Part shown: in pieces, positions 1-6,952 of the stretch
How the letters are laid out: every line of letters starts with the position of its first letter
Position numbering within the stretch: position 1 is the first letter of the stretch
NCBI GenBank assembly: GCA_945871455.1
Contig: CAMBXJ010000061.1
Span: 1 to 13,036, forward strand
Direction: 5' to 3'
Source: Asaia bogorensis
Lineage (GTDB): Bacteria > Pseudomonadota > Alphaproteobacteria > Acetobacterales > Acetobacteraceae
DNA length: 13,036 nucleotides
The notes under the pieces: generated by a model
What the model saw: the letters and a program-made list of their open reading frames with translations, nothing else
Databases searched by the model: none
What the model was told of the DNA's origin: nothing
Position numbers and translations under genes: made by a program

Positions 1-142
1 CGAACCGGCCCGCCAGGCCGCGGAATAGCGAACGGAAGCGCCCCTCCCCGCTTGGATGGGCGCGCGGTCATAGTGATCCAACGCGGCTCGGCGCATCCCG
101 TGCGGATGGCCGAACCGAGAAGAGGGAGCCGGTGGGGCAACC

Positions 143-1030
143 ATGAACGTCAAGCCATTGCATCCGGTCTTCGTTGGCGAGGTATCGGGGGTCGATCTGA
201 CCCAGAAGCTGTCGGATGCAACCATTGCCGGCCTGGAGGTCGCCATTGGACAGTATGGCGTGCTGGTGTTCCGCGACCAGCGCATCACGGACGACCAGCA
301 ACTGGACTTCAGCCGCCGCTTCGGGGCGCTGGAAGAAACTGGCGGCACCGGCATCAGCAAACCTGGCGAGCAACGACTGCATCCCGCGTTCGCCGACGTG
401 TCGAACCTGGACACCAACAATACCGTGCTGGCGCGCGATAACCGGCGTCGGTTGTACAGTCTCGGCAATATGCTGTGGCACTCGGACAGTTCGTTCAAAC
501 CGGTGCCGGCCACCTATTCCTTGCTGTCCGGCCGGGTCGTGGTGGACCAGGGCGGGGAAACCGAGTTCGCCGACATGCGCGCCGCCTATGATGCGCTGGA
601 GGATGAGACCAAGGCCGAGATCCAGGACCTGATTTGCGAGCATTCGCTGCTCTATTCACGGGCGACATTGGGCTTTACCGACCTGACGGAGGCGGAACGC
701 GCGACCATGCGGCCGGTGCGTCAGGCTTTGGTGCGGACGCATCCGATCAGCCAGCGGAAATCGATTTACCTGGCATCGCATATCGGCAAGATCATCGGCT
801 GGCCGGTGCCGGAAGCCATGGCCTATATCCGCGACCTGGCCGAGCATGCCACACAGCGCCGGTTCGTCTATGCGCATCGGTGGCAGCCGTTCGACCTTGT
901 GATGTGGGACAATCGTTGCACGATGCATCGGGCGCGCCGTTACGATGCGACGCAGGTGCGGGATATGCGGCGGACCACGGTTGCCGGGACGGAGTTCACG
1001 GCGGAACAGGACGACCGAGCGGCAGCCTGA
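143..1030 (+). CDS. TauD/TfdA-family Fe(II)/2-oxoglutarate-dependent dioxygenase
   Basis: The 295-residue product matches the TauD/TfdA family in length and layout. These cytoplasmic enzymes couple oxidative decarboxylation of 2-oxoglutarate to hydroxylation of a substrate. The iron-binding triad is visible as His113 and Asp115 (in LWHSDSSF) and His262 (in WDNRCTMHRARRYD). The 2-oxoglutarate-binding Arg is probably Arg277, 15 residues after the distal His, as in E. coli TauD. The N-terminal GVLVFRDQ and RRFGALE segments are also typical. The region around the HxD motif resembles TfdA-like members more than true TauD, so the substrate is unknown; sulfonates, aryloxyacids and other acids are all possible. 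The start ATG has a GGGAG/GGGG-rich leader just upstream. An SDR gene follows 138 bp later on the same strand, which suggests a two-step oxidation unit, although a hairpin repeat lies between them. Confidence 0.9.
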   Translation: MNVKPLHPVFVGEVSGVDLTQKLSDATIAGLEVAIGQYGVLVFRDQRITDDQQLDFSRRFGALEETGGTGISKPGEQRLHPAFADVSNLDTNNTVLARDNRRRLYSLGNMLWHSDSSFKPVPATYSLLSGRVVVDQGGETEFADMRAAYDALEDETKAEIQDLICEHSLLYSRATLGFTDLTEAERATMRPVRQALVRTHPISQRKSIYLASHIGKIIGWPVPEAMAYIRDLAEHATQRRFVYAHRWQPFDLVMWDNRCTMHRARRYDATQVRDMRRTTVAGTEFTAEQDDRAAA

Positions 1031-1057
1031 AACGAAGGGATCTGCCCAGATTGCCCC

Positions 1058-1117
1058 CAATGGTCCGGTTCCAAGGGCCGTCGCCCTTGGTGGGGTGTCC
1101 AGAGGGGCAAAGCCCCT
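1058..1117 (+). repeat. GC-rich hairpin repeat, copy 1
   Basis: Bases 1058-1096 match 6860-6899 with a single one-base gap. The block contains an 8-bp stem, CCAAGGGC (1071-1078) pairing with GCCCTTGG (1083-1090) around a CGTC loop. A second hairpin, AGGGGC-AAA-GCCCCT, lies at 1103-1117. It sits between the dioxygenase stop and the ribosome-binding site of the SDR. It could therefore attenuate transcription, act as a terminator without a U tract, or stabilise the upstream mRNA. It corresponds to part of one arm of the large palindrome at 6701-6952. REP-like intergenic function is inference. Confidence 0.8.
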
Positions 1118-1168
1118 TTGGAATCCGAGCATTTCCTGCCAAAGTGCCCGAAACCGGAGGAACACAAA

Positions 1169-1915
1169 ATGGCCACCCTTCCCATCCCCGCCGCCATATC
1201 CATGGAAGGCAAACGTGTCCTGGTCACCGGCGCCGCCAGCGGCATCGGCAAGGCAACAGCCCTGGTTCTGGCCGATCTGGGTGCCGAGTTGCTGCTGAGC
1301 GACCGCGCCGACCTGACCGACATCGCCGACCAGGTAAAGTCGCGCGGCAATGCCTGCGAGACGGCACGCGGCGACCTGACCGAAGCCGCCTACCTGAACA
1401 GCCTGTTCGCCGGCGCTCGGCTGCATGCGGCGGCGCATTGCGCGGGCATCCTGTTCCGCACACCATGGGATGAGGACGCGGACTTCAACGAGCGCTTCCA
1501 CCGCATGATGGACGTCAATGTCCGCGTGCCGATGCAACTGACCGGACTGGCCATCGAGCATATGGCCGAACATGGCGGCGGCAATATCGTGCTCGTCGGC
1601 TCGGTCGCCGGCAAGACGGGCGGCACATCGCTGAGCACACCGCCGGATTACTCGGCCTCCAAGGGCGCCGTGCATGCACTGGTGAAATGGATGTCGCGCA
1701 AGGCCGTCACCCGTGGCGTTCTGGTGAACGCGGTGGCCCCGGGTCCGGTGCAGACGCCGATGACCAGCGGCAACAACACCGCGTCGATGCTGCCGATGCA
1801 ACGCCTGGGGCAGGCGCATGAACTGGCATGGCCGATCGCGTTCCTGTGTTCTTCGGGCGCGAGCTACATGTCCGGCGCGATCCTGGACGTGAACGGCGGC
1901 GCCTTCGTGGGCTGA
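1169..1915 (+). CDS. Short-chain dehydrogenase/reductase (SDR), classical type
   Basis: This 248-residue protein has the classical SDR fold signatures. The cofactor loop TGAASGIG is at residues 20-27, and an Asp at position 45, at the end of the second strand, favours NAD(H) over NADP(H). Asn117 is the structural/catalytic Asn. The active site is Ser145, Tyr161 and Lys165 (YSASK), with a slightly long Ser-Tyr spacing. The usual NNAG motif reads HCAG at 90-93. The C-terminal GAILDVNGGAFVG is the normal SDR ending. I chose the ATG at 1169 because GGAGG lies 8 bp upstream and the fold begins soon after; an in-frame ATG at 1118 would overlap the repeat. The family oxidises alcohols or reduces ketones, and the substrate cannot be read from sequence. 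It may act after the dioxygenase upstream. Confidence 0.93.
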   Translation: MATLPIPAAISMEGKRVLVTGAASGIGKATALVLADLGAELLLSDRADLTDIADQVKSRGNACETARGDLTEAAYLNSLFAGARLHAAAHCAGILFRTPWDEDADFNERFHRMMDVNVRVPMQLTGLAIEHMAEHGGGNIVLVGSVAGKTGGTSLSTPPDYSASKGAVHALVKWMSRKAVTRGVLVNAVAPGPVQTPMTSGNNTASMLPMQRLGQAHELAWPIAFLCSSGASYMSGAILDVNGGAFVG

Positions 1916-1944
1916 CGACGACCGCACAGGCGGTCAAACCGGAA

Positions 1945-1973
1945 AAGCGGCGCCCAATCCCAGGGCGCCGCTT
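1945..1973. terminator. Bidirectional rho-independent-like terminator
   Basis: An 11-bp perfect stem, AAGCGGCGCCC pairing with GGGCGCCGCTT, closes a 7-base loop at 1956-1962. It lies 30 bp after the SDR stop and 26 bp after the stop of the convergent substrate-binding protein gene. The plus strand continues CTGTTTC and the minus strand continues TTTTCC, so both directions have a modest U tract, the minus strand the better one. A smaller 6-bp stem (GACCGC-ACAG-GCGGTC) precedes it at 1920-1935. Confidence 0.8.
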
Positions 1974-1998
1974 CTGTTTCACGGCAACGTCGCGCGGA

Positions 1999-3600
1999 TT
2001 ACTTGTCCAGCCAGACGTCCTCGAACCGCCAGCCGTTGTAGATGCTGTTGACCATGATGCCGTAATTTTTCACATGGTTGTGCCAGCATCCGGCCTGCTG
2101 GCCGTGATAGGTGACGGGACGGGCGACGTCCTCCAACAATCGACGCTCGATCTCCCAGACCATTTTCTTGCGCTTGTCCTGATCGACCTCGATCGATTGC
2201 GCATCGAACATCGCCTGAATCTCGCGATTGCAGTAGTTCGTGTAGTTACGCAGAGACCCGCAGCCGTAGTTCTCGTAAAAGACCTGATCCGGCTCATCCA
2301 GGGACTGCCCGGTGGCATTCATTCCGACCTGATAGTCCTTCTTGAACACCCGGTTGTAGAAGATCGGCGTATCGACGGCATCCAGTTCGGCGTCGATATA
2401 GATCTCCTTCAGATTGTCCGCCAGAATCAGGGCCGGATCGCGGAAGGTCGCGACATTGCGGGTGAATATCTTCACCGCCAGCCGCTTGTCGGGCCCGTAG
2501 CCGGCCTTGCGCATCAATGCCCGGGCCTGATCACGACTTTTCCCGATATCGGGTCCATAGCCCGGGAATGTCAGCAGCATGTCCATCGGCACGCCCCAGA
2601 TGCCATCGGGCGGCGACAGGAAAGAGCCGCCGATGCCGGGAACGCCCTCATTCATGATGGTGTTGAAGGCCTTGCGGTCCAAAGTCAGCGCCAGCGCCGT
2701 CCGGATATCGGGATTGTCGAACGGAGGCGCTTCGCGGTTGATGATCAGGTTGGACGTACCGATCGTGCGTATCTTGCAATGCGCCGTTGGCACATTGTGC
2801 AGGAACTCCTTTGTCAGAGGCACGGTGACGTCCGTGGGAAAACTGACATCGAACTTGCCGGCAACCAGTCCCAGCATGCGCGTCGCCCGATTCGGCACCA
2901 CGCGGATTTCCACCCCGTCCAGATAGGGCAGGCCCTTCTTCCAGTAGTCGGGATTGCGCTCCAGTCGGATGATTTCATTCATCCGGTACTCGACGAACTT
3001 GAACGGTCCGGTGCCGATCGGCTTCGTGCGCATCGTGGCGGACGAGACATGGCAGGGATAGACCGGAGAATACCCCGATGCCAGCAGGCTGAGCAGGGCC
3101 AGTTGCGGTCGCTTGAGATGGAACGTCACCTCCTGGTCGCCGTTGACGGTGATCTTCTCGAGATTCGAATACCATTCCTGGCGTGGGGACTTGCGTATCT
3201 TTCCGGGCGTGAGGCCGGAGACCATGTCCCAGGTGCATTTCACGTCGGCCGAGGTGAATGGTTTGCCGTCGTGCCATTTCACGCCTTCCCGCAACGTGAA
3301 GGTGAGTTCAGTGTTGGTTGCGTTAAATTTCCATGCCGTTGCCAAATCCGGGACGATGGTGTCGGTGCGGTTCTGCATGACGTGCTGGTCGAACATGACG
3401 AGGTTGTTGAACATCGACATGAACGGCACGACCACCGATATCGTCGCCTCCTCATGCAAGGAGGGGCTGGGCGGCGTGTCGATCAGCGGCATTTGTAGGA
3501 TGCCGCCTCGCTTTTGCGCCATCGCCGGTCCGCTGAGGCCGAGGATCGCGGCCAATCCGAACGCCGCGGCTTTCCAACCCGCGGACAGAACACGTCTCAT
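1999..3600 (-). CDS. ABC transporter substrate-binding protein, family 5 (peptide/nickel type)
   Basis: This 533-residue periplasmic binding protein belongs to the SBP_bac_5 (DppA/OppA-like) family, whose members bind peptides, nickel, opines and other solutes and deliver them to ABC permeases. A Sec-type signal peptide is visible: MRR, a hydrophobic stretch at about 10-24, then PAMA-Q with cleavage near residue 28. The family signature LREGVKWHDGKPFTSADV lies at about 103-120, and GTGPFKFVEY and YWKKGLPYLDGVEI follow in the expected order. I chose the ATG ending at 3600 because GGGAGAG lies just upstream; another in-frame ATG at 3615 would add five residues and has a poorly spaced site. The gene converges on the SDR and shares its terminator. 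No permease or ATPase gene of this class is adjacent, so it is an orphan binding protein here. The ligand is unknown. Confidence 0.93.
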   Translation of the reverse strand: MRRVLSAGWKAAAFGLAAILGLSGPAMAQKRGGILQMPLIDTPPSPSLHEEATISVVVPFMSMFNNLVMFDQHVMQNRTDTIVPDLATAWKFNATNTELTFTLREGVKWHDGKPFTSADVKCTWDMVSGLTPGKIRKSPRQEWYSNLEKITVNGDQEVTFHLKRPQLALLSLLASGYSPVYPCHVSSATMRTKPIGTGPFKFVEYRMNEIIRLERNPDYWKKGLPYLDGVEIRVVPNRATRMLGLVAGKFDVSFPTDVTVPLTKEFLHNVPTAHCKIRTIGTSNLIINREAPPFDNPDIRTALALTLDRKAFNTIMNEGVPGIGGSFLSPPDGIWGVPMDMLLTFPGYGPDIGKSRDQARALMRKAGYGPDKRLAVKIFTRNVATFRDPALILADNLKEIYIDAELDAVDTPIFYNRVFKKDYQVGMNATGQSLDEPDQVFYENYGCGSLRNYTNYCNREIQAMFDAQSIEVDQDKRKKMVWEIERRLLEDVARPVTYHGQQAGCWHNHVKNYGIMVNSIYNGWRFEDVWLDK

Positions 3601-3847
3601 GAAACTCTCTCCCATTCCTTACGCCGAGGTTTCCCGGTCGTTGGCGGTAACGCTGCGCGGGTTTCGCCGGGTGCGCAACCTTGACGGAGGACGGATTGGG
3701 TCGCTGGACGGTTCAGATCCCCTAAACCTGATATGCAGACCATCATCGTTTGAATCGAACCATCGGCGGTCGTGAGCCGAGCAGGCGACGCTTCCGCGCC
3801 ACGGCCGGCTGTTGTAAGCGTCGTCCGCCCGACAACAGGACACATCC

Positions 3848-3981
3848 ATGCGTCAATACACGTTCGATCATGTGCATCTGCGCAGCAGCCGATCGGGCCG
3901 TTGACCCGCGATCCCGGCACGCGGCTGGCGTTCATTCGCGGGCCCGACGGGATCATGGTGGAGATCGTGCGGAAACGATAG
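3848..3981 (+). pseudogene. Internally deleted VOC (glyoxalase/bleomycin-resistance) family gene
   Basis: A ribosome-binding site (AGGA) and ATG at 3848 open a frame reading MRQYTFDHVHLRSS, the usual beginning of a VOC-superfamily protein; the His in HVHLR would be a metal ligand. That frame stops at 3902-3904. Directly after, in a different frame, 3903-3981 encodes TRDPGTRLAFIRGPDGIMVEIVRKR and a stop, the usual end of such a protein; Glu in MVEIV would be the last metal ligand. Intact members have roughly 120-150 residues, so about 90-100 codons are missing from the middle and the frames no longer match. The sequence shows both ends; loss by one internal deletion is inference. The gene cannot make a functional enzyme as it stands. 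Confidence 0.72.
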
Positions 3982-4044
3982 GCACGGCGCGGGAGGCGCG
4001 ACAAGGCCGGGCGAAAGCTCCTTTCGAACCGCGGCGGATGGAGA

Positions 4045-4135
4045 TTGAATTCTCAAACTTCACCCACAATACGGAAACTCCACCTTATTTCCCCTCACCA
4101 TCTTGCCACCAATGAAATTTTCCTCTCTTTCGGCG
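4045..4135 (+). promoter_or_regulatory. Probable promoter region of the sulfonate transporter operon
   Basis: This A+T-richer block lies 30-120 bp upstream of the first transporter gene. It contains TTGAAT at 4045-4050 as a possible -35 element, with AATACG 17 bp later as a poor -10 match, and TTGCCA at 4103-4108. Neither pair is convincing. In other proteobacteria such operons respond to sulfate starvation through LysR-type regulators (CysB, Cbl), but I cannot identify an operator here. Confidence 0.3.
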
Positions 4136-4164
4136 CCCCAAGGCTGACCGAACAGGAGACCTCC

Positions 4165-5142
4165 ATGACCCGATCACTGACCCGGCGCGCTTTCGGCGCT
4201 TCAGCACTCGCGCTTGCCGTTACGCCCATCGGCGGGGCCATCGCCGCGCCACCCAGCGAAATCCGCATCGACTGGGCGACCTACAACCCTGTCAGCCTGG
4301 TGCTGAAGGACCAGGGCCTGCTGGAGAAGGAATTCGGCTCCGACAAGATCGGCATCCGCTGGGTGTTCTCGGCCGGGTCCAACAAGGCGTTGGAGTTCCT
4401 GAACGCCGGCTCGCTCGATTTCGGCTCCACCGCCGGCGCCGCGGCGCTGATCGGCAAGATCAACGGCAATCCGCTGAAGTCGATCTATATCTACTCGCGC
4501 CCGGAATGGACCGCGTTGGTCACGCAGAAGGACAGCAAGATTGCGTCCGTCGCGGAGTTGAAGGGGCTGCGGATCGCCGTCACCCGCGGCACCGATCCGC
4601 ATATCTTCCTGGTGCGCGCACTGGCCGGCGCCGGGCTGTCGGAGAAAGACGTCAAGCTGATCCTGCTGCAGCATGCCGACGGGCGCACGGCCCTGGAACG
4701 CGGCGATGTGCAGGCATGGGCCGGGCTGGACCCGCTGATGGCGACGTCGGAAGTCGAAAGCGGCGCCCGCCTGTTCTTCCGCAAGCCGGAGGCCAACACC
4801 TGGGGCGTGCTGAACGTCCGCGAAGCCTTCGCCGCCGAGAACCCCGATATCGTCAAACGCGTTCTGGCCACGTATGAGAAGGCCCGACTCTGGGCGGTAG
4901 CCAATCCGGCCGCGTTGAAGGCGATGATGATGACGGCGACCAAACTTTCCGATCCGGTGATCACCCGTCAGTTGGAACGCACCGACATGTCCAGCGGCAA
5001 GATCGGCGAGGTTCAGGCCGCGACGATCATCGAGGCCGGCAAGGCATTGCAGGCCGCCGGCGTGCTGGACGGCGCGCTCGACATCACCAAGATCACCAAC
5101 GACATGATCGACGGGTCCTACGCCCGCGCCGCCGGCGCATGA
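4165..5142 (+). CDS. SsuA/TauA-type aliphatic sulfonate ABC transporter substrate-binding protein
   Basis: The 325-residue product is the periplasmic binding component of a nitrate/sulfonate/taurine-class importer. A twin-arginine-like signal opens it: TRRAF at 6-10, a hydrophobic stretch, then AIAA with cleavage near residue 28, which suggests Tat export. The mature protein follows the SsuA pattern: IRIDWATYNPVSLVLKDQG at its start, then LDFGSTAGAAALIGKING, VAELKGLRIAVTRGT and VQAWAGLDPLMA. I chose the ATG at 4165 because AGGAGA lies 6 bp upstream and the signal begins there; an in-frame ATG at 4045 would add 40 residues that look non-coding. It is the first gene of a three-gene operon and overlaps the permease by 4 bp (ATGA). 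Sulfonate is the best ligand guess from sequence type; taurine or a sulfate ester remains possible. Confidence 0.92.
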   Translation: MTRSLTRRAFGASALALAVTPIGGAIAAPPSEIRIDWATYNPVSLVLKDQGLLEKEFGSDKIGIRWVFSAGSNKALEFLNAGSLDFGSTAGAAALIGKINGNPLKSIYIYSRPEWTALVTQKDSKIASVAELKGLRIAVTRGTDPHIFLVRALAGAGLSEKDVKLILLQHADGRTALERGDVQAWAGLDPLMATSEVESGARLFFRKPEANTWGVLNVREAFAAENPDIVKRVLATYEKARLWAVANPAALKAMMMTATKLSDPVITRQLERTDMSSGKIGEVQAATIIEAGKALQAAGVLDGALDITKITNDMIDGSYARAAGA

Positions 5143-5915
5143 GGCTGGCCACGCCAGGCCCCTGGGTTGTCGGCCTGATCCTGCCGTTGACCCTGGGCGT
5201 GGCGTGGGAAGTGGCTGTGCGGTACGGGGTGGTGTCCGGACGGCTGATGCCGCCGCCCTCGCGGCTGGCGGCATCCGCCTGGGCATTGGTTCTGTCCGGC
5301 GAAATGGCCACGCATACACTTGCAACTCTCTGGCGCGTCGGTGTCGGCTTCGCCTTCGGCGCGCTCGTCGGCACGCTGCTGGGTATCGTCACCGGCGCCA
5401 GCGCGACGCTCCGGCATTTGCTGGACCCGTCTGTGCAGGCGTTACGTGCCATCCCGTCCCTTGCCTGGGTGCCGCTGTTCATCCTGTGGCTGGGGATTTT
5501 CGAGACATCCAAACTGGCGCTGATCGCCCTGGGCGTGTTTTTCCCGGTTTATCTGGGCTTGCTGAGTGCCATCCAGGGCGTGGATCGGAAACTGATCGAG
5601 GTCGGACGTGTGTTCGGCCTGTCCACGGTCGGTATCGCCCTGCGCATCACCTGGCCGGCGGTGTTGCCGATCTGGATCGCGTCCCTGCGATCGGGCGTTG
5701 GGCTGGGGTTCATGTTCGTGGTGGCGGCAGAGCTGATGGGCGCGTCGGAAGGTTTGGGCTATCTGCTGCTGGACGGACAGCAGATGGGTCGAGCGGATAC
5801 GATCCTGGTGGCGATGATTGTGTTTGCACTGGTGGGCAAGGCGGCGGACAGCCTGTTGGTTGTCATCAGCCGCCCGATCCTGCGGTGGCAGGACACGGCG
5901 AGGAGCCGCCTGTGA
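5139..5915 (+). CDS. SsuC/TauC-type ABC transporter permease
   Basis: This 258-residue inner-membrane protein is the permease of the binding-protein-dependent importer. About six hydrophobic segments are visible, near residues 8-28, 62-85, 104-120, 125-145, 187-203 and 221-243. The cytoplasmic EAA-type loop that docks on the ATPase lies at about 153-176 (IEVGRVFGLS... through WPAVLP). Length and layout match SsuC, TauC and NrtB. Its ATG overlaps the stop of the binding-protein gene (ATGA), and its own TGA overlaps the GTG start of the ATPase gene (GTGA). Such spacing indicates translational coupling and fixed stoichiometry. Nothing looks truncated. Confidence 0.93.
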   Translation: MRLATPGPWVVGLILPLTLGVAWEVAVRYGVVSGRLMPPPSRLAASAWALVLSGEMATHTLATLWRVGVGFAFGALVGTLLGIVTGASATLRHLLDPSVQALRAIPSLAWVPLFILWLGIFETSKLALIALGVFFPVYLGLLSAIQGVDRKLIEVGRVFGLSTVGIALRITWPAVLPIWIASLRSGVGLGFMFVVAAELMGASEGLGYLLLDGQQMGRADTILVAMIVFALVGKAADSLLVVISRPILRWQDTARSRL

Positions 5916-6703
5916 CCCGCCTCGTGATCAGCCATGTCGGCAAGACCTACGCCGATGGCACCGAGGCCCTGCGCGACATCCAGCTTTACGCCGATACCGG
6001 GGAGATCGTGGCCATCCTCGGCGGCTCCGGCTGCGGCAAGACCACCTTGCTGCGGCTGATCGCCGGGCTGGACCAGGCCAGCGGCGGCACCATCTCGATC
6101 GGCGAGCAGGTGCTGACCGGCACCCATCCGTCCATCAGCGCGGTGTTCCAGGAGCCGCGGCTGCTGCCCTGGCTGAACACCGGCGCAAATATCGGCTTCG
6201 GCGGCCAGCGCCTGTCCGCGAAGGATCGGGAGGCGCGGACCGCGGCGCTGCTGGATCGGATCGGCCTGGCCGGCTACGCGTCCCGCTGGCCGCGCGACCT
6301 GTCCGGGGGGCAGCAACAGCGTGTGGCGATCGCCCGCGCGCTGATCGGGCATCCGGAAATCATGCTGCTGGATGAACCGTTCTCGGCGCTGGACCCGTTC
6401 ACGCGCGCCAGCCTGCACGAACTGGTGCTGGATCTGTGGCGGGAATTGCGACCCACCATCGTCATGGTCACGCATGACGTGGATGAGGCCGTGTTCCTCG
6501 CCGACCGCATCGTGGTGATGCGCCCCAACCCCGGCCGCGTGCACGAAACGCTGACGGTCGACGTGCCTCGCCCGCGCGACAAGCTGGCCTCGGCGTTCGA
6601 TCTGATGAAGCGGCGGGTGATCCGCGCGATCGATCGGTCGCTGGCGGATGAGCGGCAGGTCGGGATACGGGCCGGGGGCAGTGGGATGTCGCCCTGGGTT
6701 TAG
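5912..6703 (+). CDS. SsuB/TauB-type ABC transporter ATP-binding protein
   Basis: The 263-residue cytoplasmic ATPase powers the importer. Every motif is intact: Walker A GGSGCGKTT (37-45), Q-loop FQEPRLLPW (79-87), signature LSGGQQQR (130-137), Walker B IMLLDEP (150-156), D-loop SALD (158-161) and switch His188 in VMVTHD. FQEPRLLPW is typical of the nitrate/sulfonate/taurine class. The start is GTG at 5912, supported by GAGGAG just upstream and by the overlap with the permease stop; the longer open frame upstream lies inside the permease in another frame. Its TAG stop (6701-6703) is also the first triplet of a 252-bp palindrome, so the final residues (MSPWV) may have been shaped by that element. 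Confidence 0.94.
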   Translation: MTRLVISHVGKTYADGTEALRDIQLYADTGEIVAILGGSGCGKTTLLRLIAGLDQASGGTISIGEQVLTGTHPSISAVFQEPRLLPWLNTGANIGFGGQRLSAKDREARTAALLDRIGLAGYASRWPRDLSGGQQQRVAIARALIGHPEIMLLDEPFSALDPFTRASLHELVLDLWRELRPTIVMVTHDVDEAVFLADRIVVMRPNPGRVHETLTVDVPRPRDKLASAFDLMKRRVIRAIDRSLADERQVGIRAGGSGMSPWV

Positions 6704-6952
6704 GGAAGGCGCGGGGCTTCCGCCCCGGACCCCGACCAGGGCTCTGCCCTGGACCCGCCAAAGGCACGGCCTTTGGAATGCGATTCTTTTGGTGCCCTTG
6801 GGGACATGGCCCTATGCATACCTATCACCGTCCGTGTAGGGCCATGTCCCCAAGGGCACCAATGGTCCGGGTTCCAAGGGCCGTCGCCCTTGGTGGGGTC
6901 CAGGGGCAAAGCCCTGGTCGGGGTCCGGGGCGGAAGCCCCGCGCCTCCCCTA
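6701..6952. repeat. 252-bp imperfect palindrome with nested hairpins between convergent genes
   Basis: The outer arms 6701-6742 and 6911-6952 are complementary at 41 of 42 positions. The inner arms 6789-6814 and 6837-6862 are perfectly complementary over 26 bp, with a 22-base centre at 6815-6836. The arms between are similar but diverged. Each arm also carries its own hairpins: CCAAAGGC/GCCTTTGG at 6758-6776, CCAAGGGC/GCCCTTGG at 6874-6893, CCAGGG/CCCTGG at 6900-6917 and GGGGC-GGAA-GCCCC at 6927-6940. The first and last triplets are the TAG stops of the two convergent flanking genes. It can fold as one long hairpin or as a row of short ones, and probably ends transcription from both sides. 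There is no transposase or coding content. Confidence 0.9.

Larger units (their letters stand above)
3601..4164. other. Intergenic region between divergent genes, with a gene remnant
   Basis: This is the longest stretch without an intact gene. The left part (about 3601-3780) is upstream of the minus-strand binding-protein gene and should hold its promoter, but I see no convincing -35/-10 pair. The centre (3848-3981) holds the two ends of a VOC-type gene, listed separately. The right part (about 4040-4135) is clearly richer in A+T than its surroundings and should hold the promoter of the sulfonate transporter operon. Small reading frames here do not look like genes apart from the VOC fragments. 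Confidence 0.7.

Noticed and set aside
1..28. An open frame at the left edge ending in EPARQAAE and TAG at 26-28, possibly the tail of an upstream gene.
   Set aside because: Eight residues are too few to identify or support a gene.
656..1927. Long antisense open frame over the first dioxygenase and SDR genes.
   Set aside because: It runs against two genes with clear family motifs and spans their intergenic repeat; long antisense frames are expected in high-GC DNA.
3471..3492. A 22-bp stretch matching 10521-10542 at 19 positions, both reading MPLIDTPP on the minus strand.
   Set aside because: One copy is inside the binding-protein gene and the other in a leader not thought to be translated. 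The flanks do not match, so chance is likely.
1828..3498. A 556-codon plus-strand open frame opposite the family 5 binding protein.
   Set aside because: It lacks recognisable motifs, reads through the terminator hairpin and opposes a protein with a clear signal peptide and family signature.
3772..3981. A 69-codon frame ending in the VOC-like C-terminus, considered as an intact small gene.
   Set aside because: Its first 40 or so residues look like nothing known and it has no supported start; only the end is VOC-like, so it is part of the broken gene.
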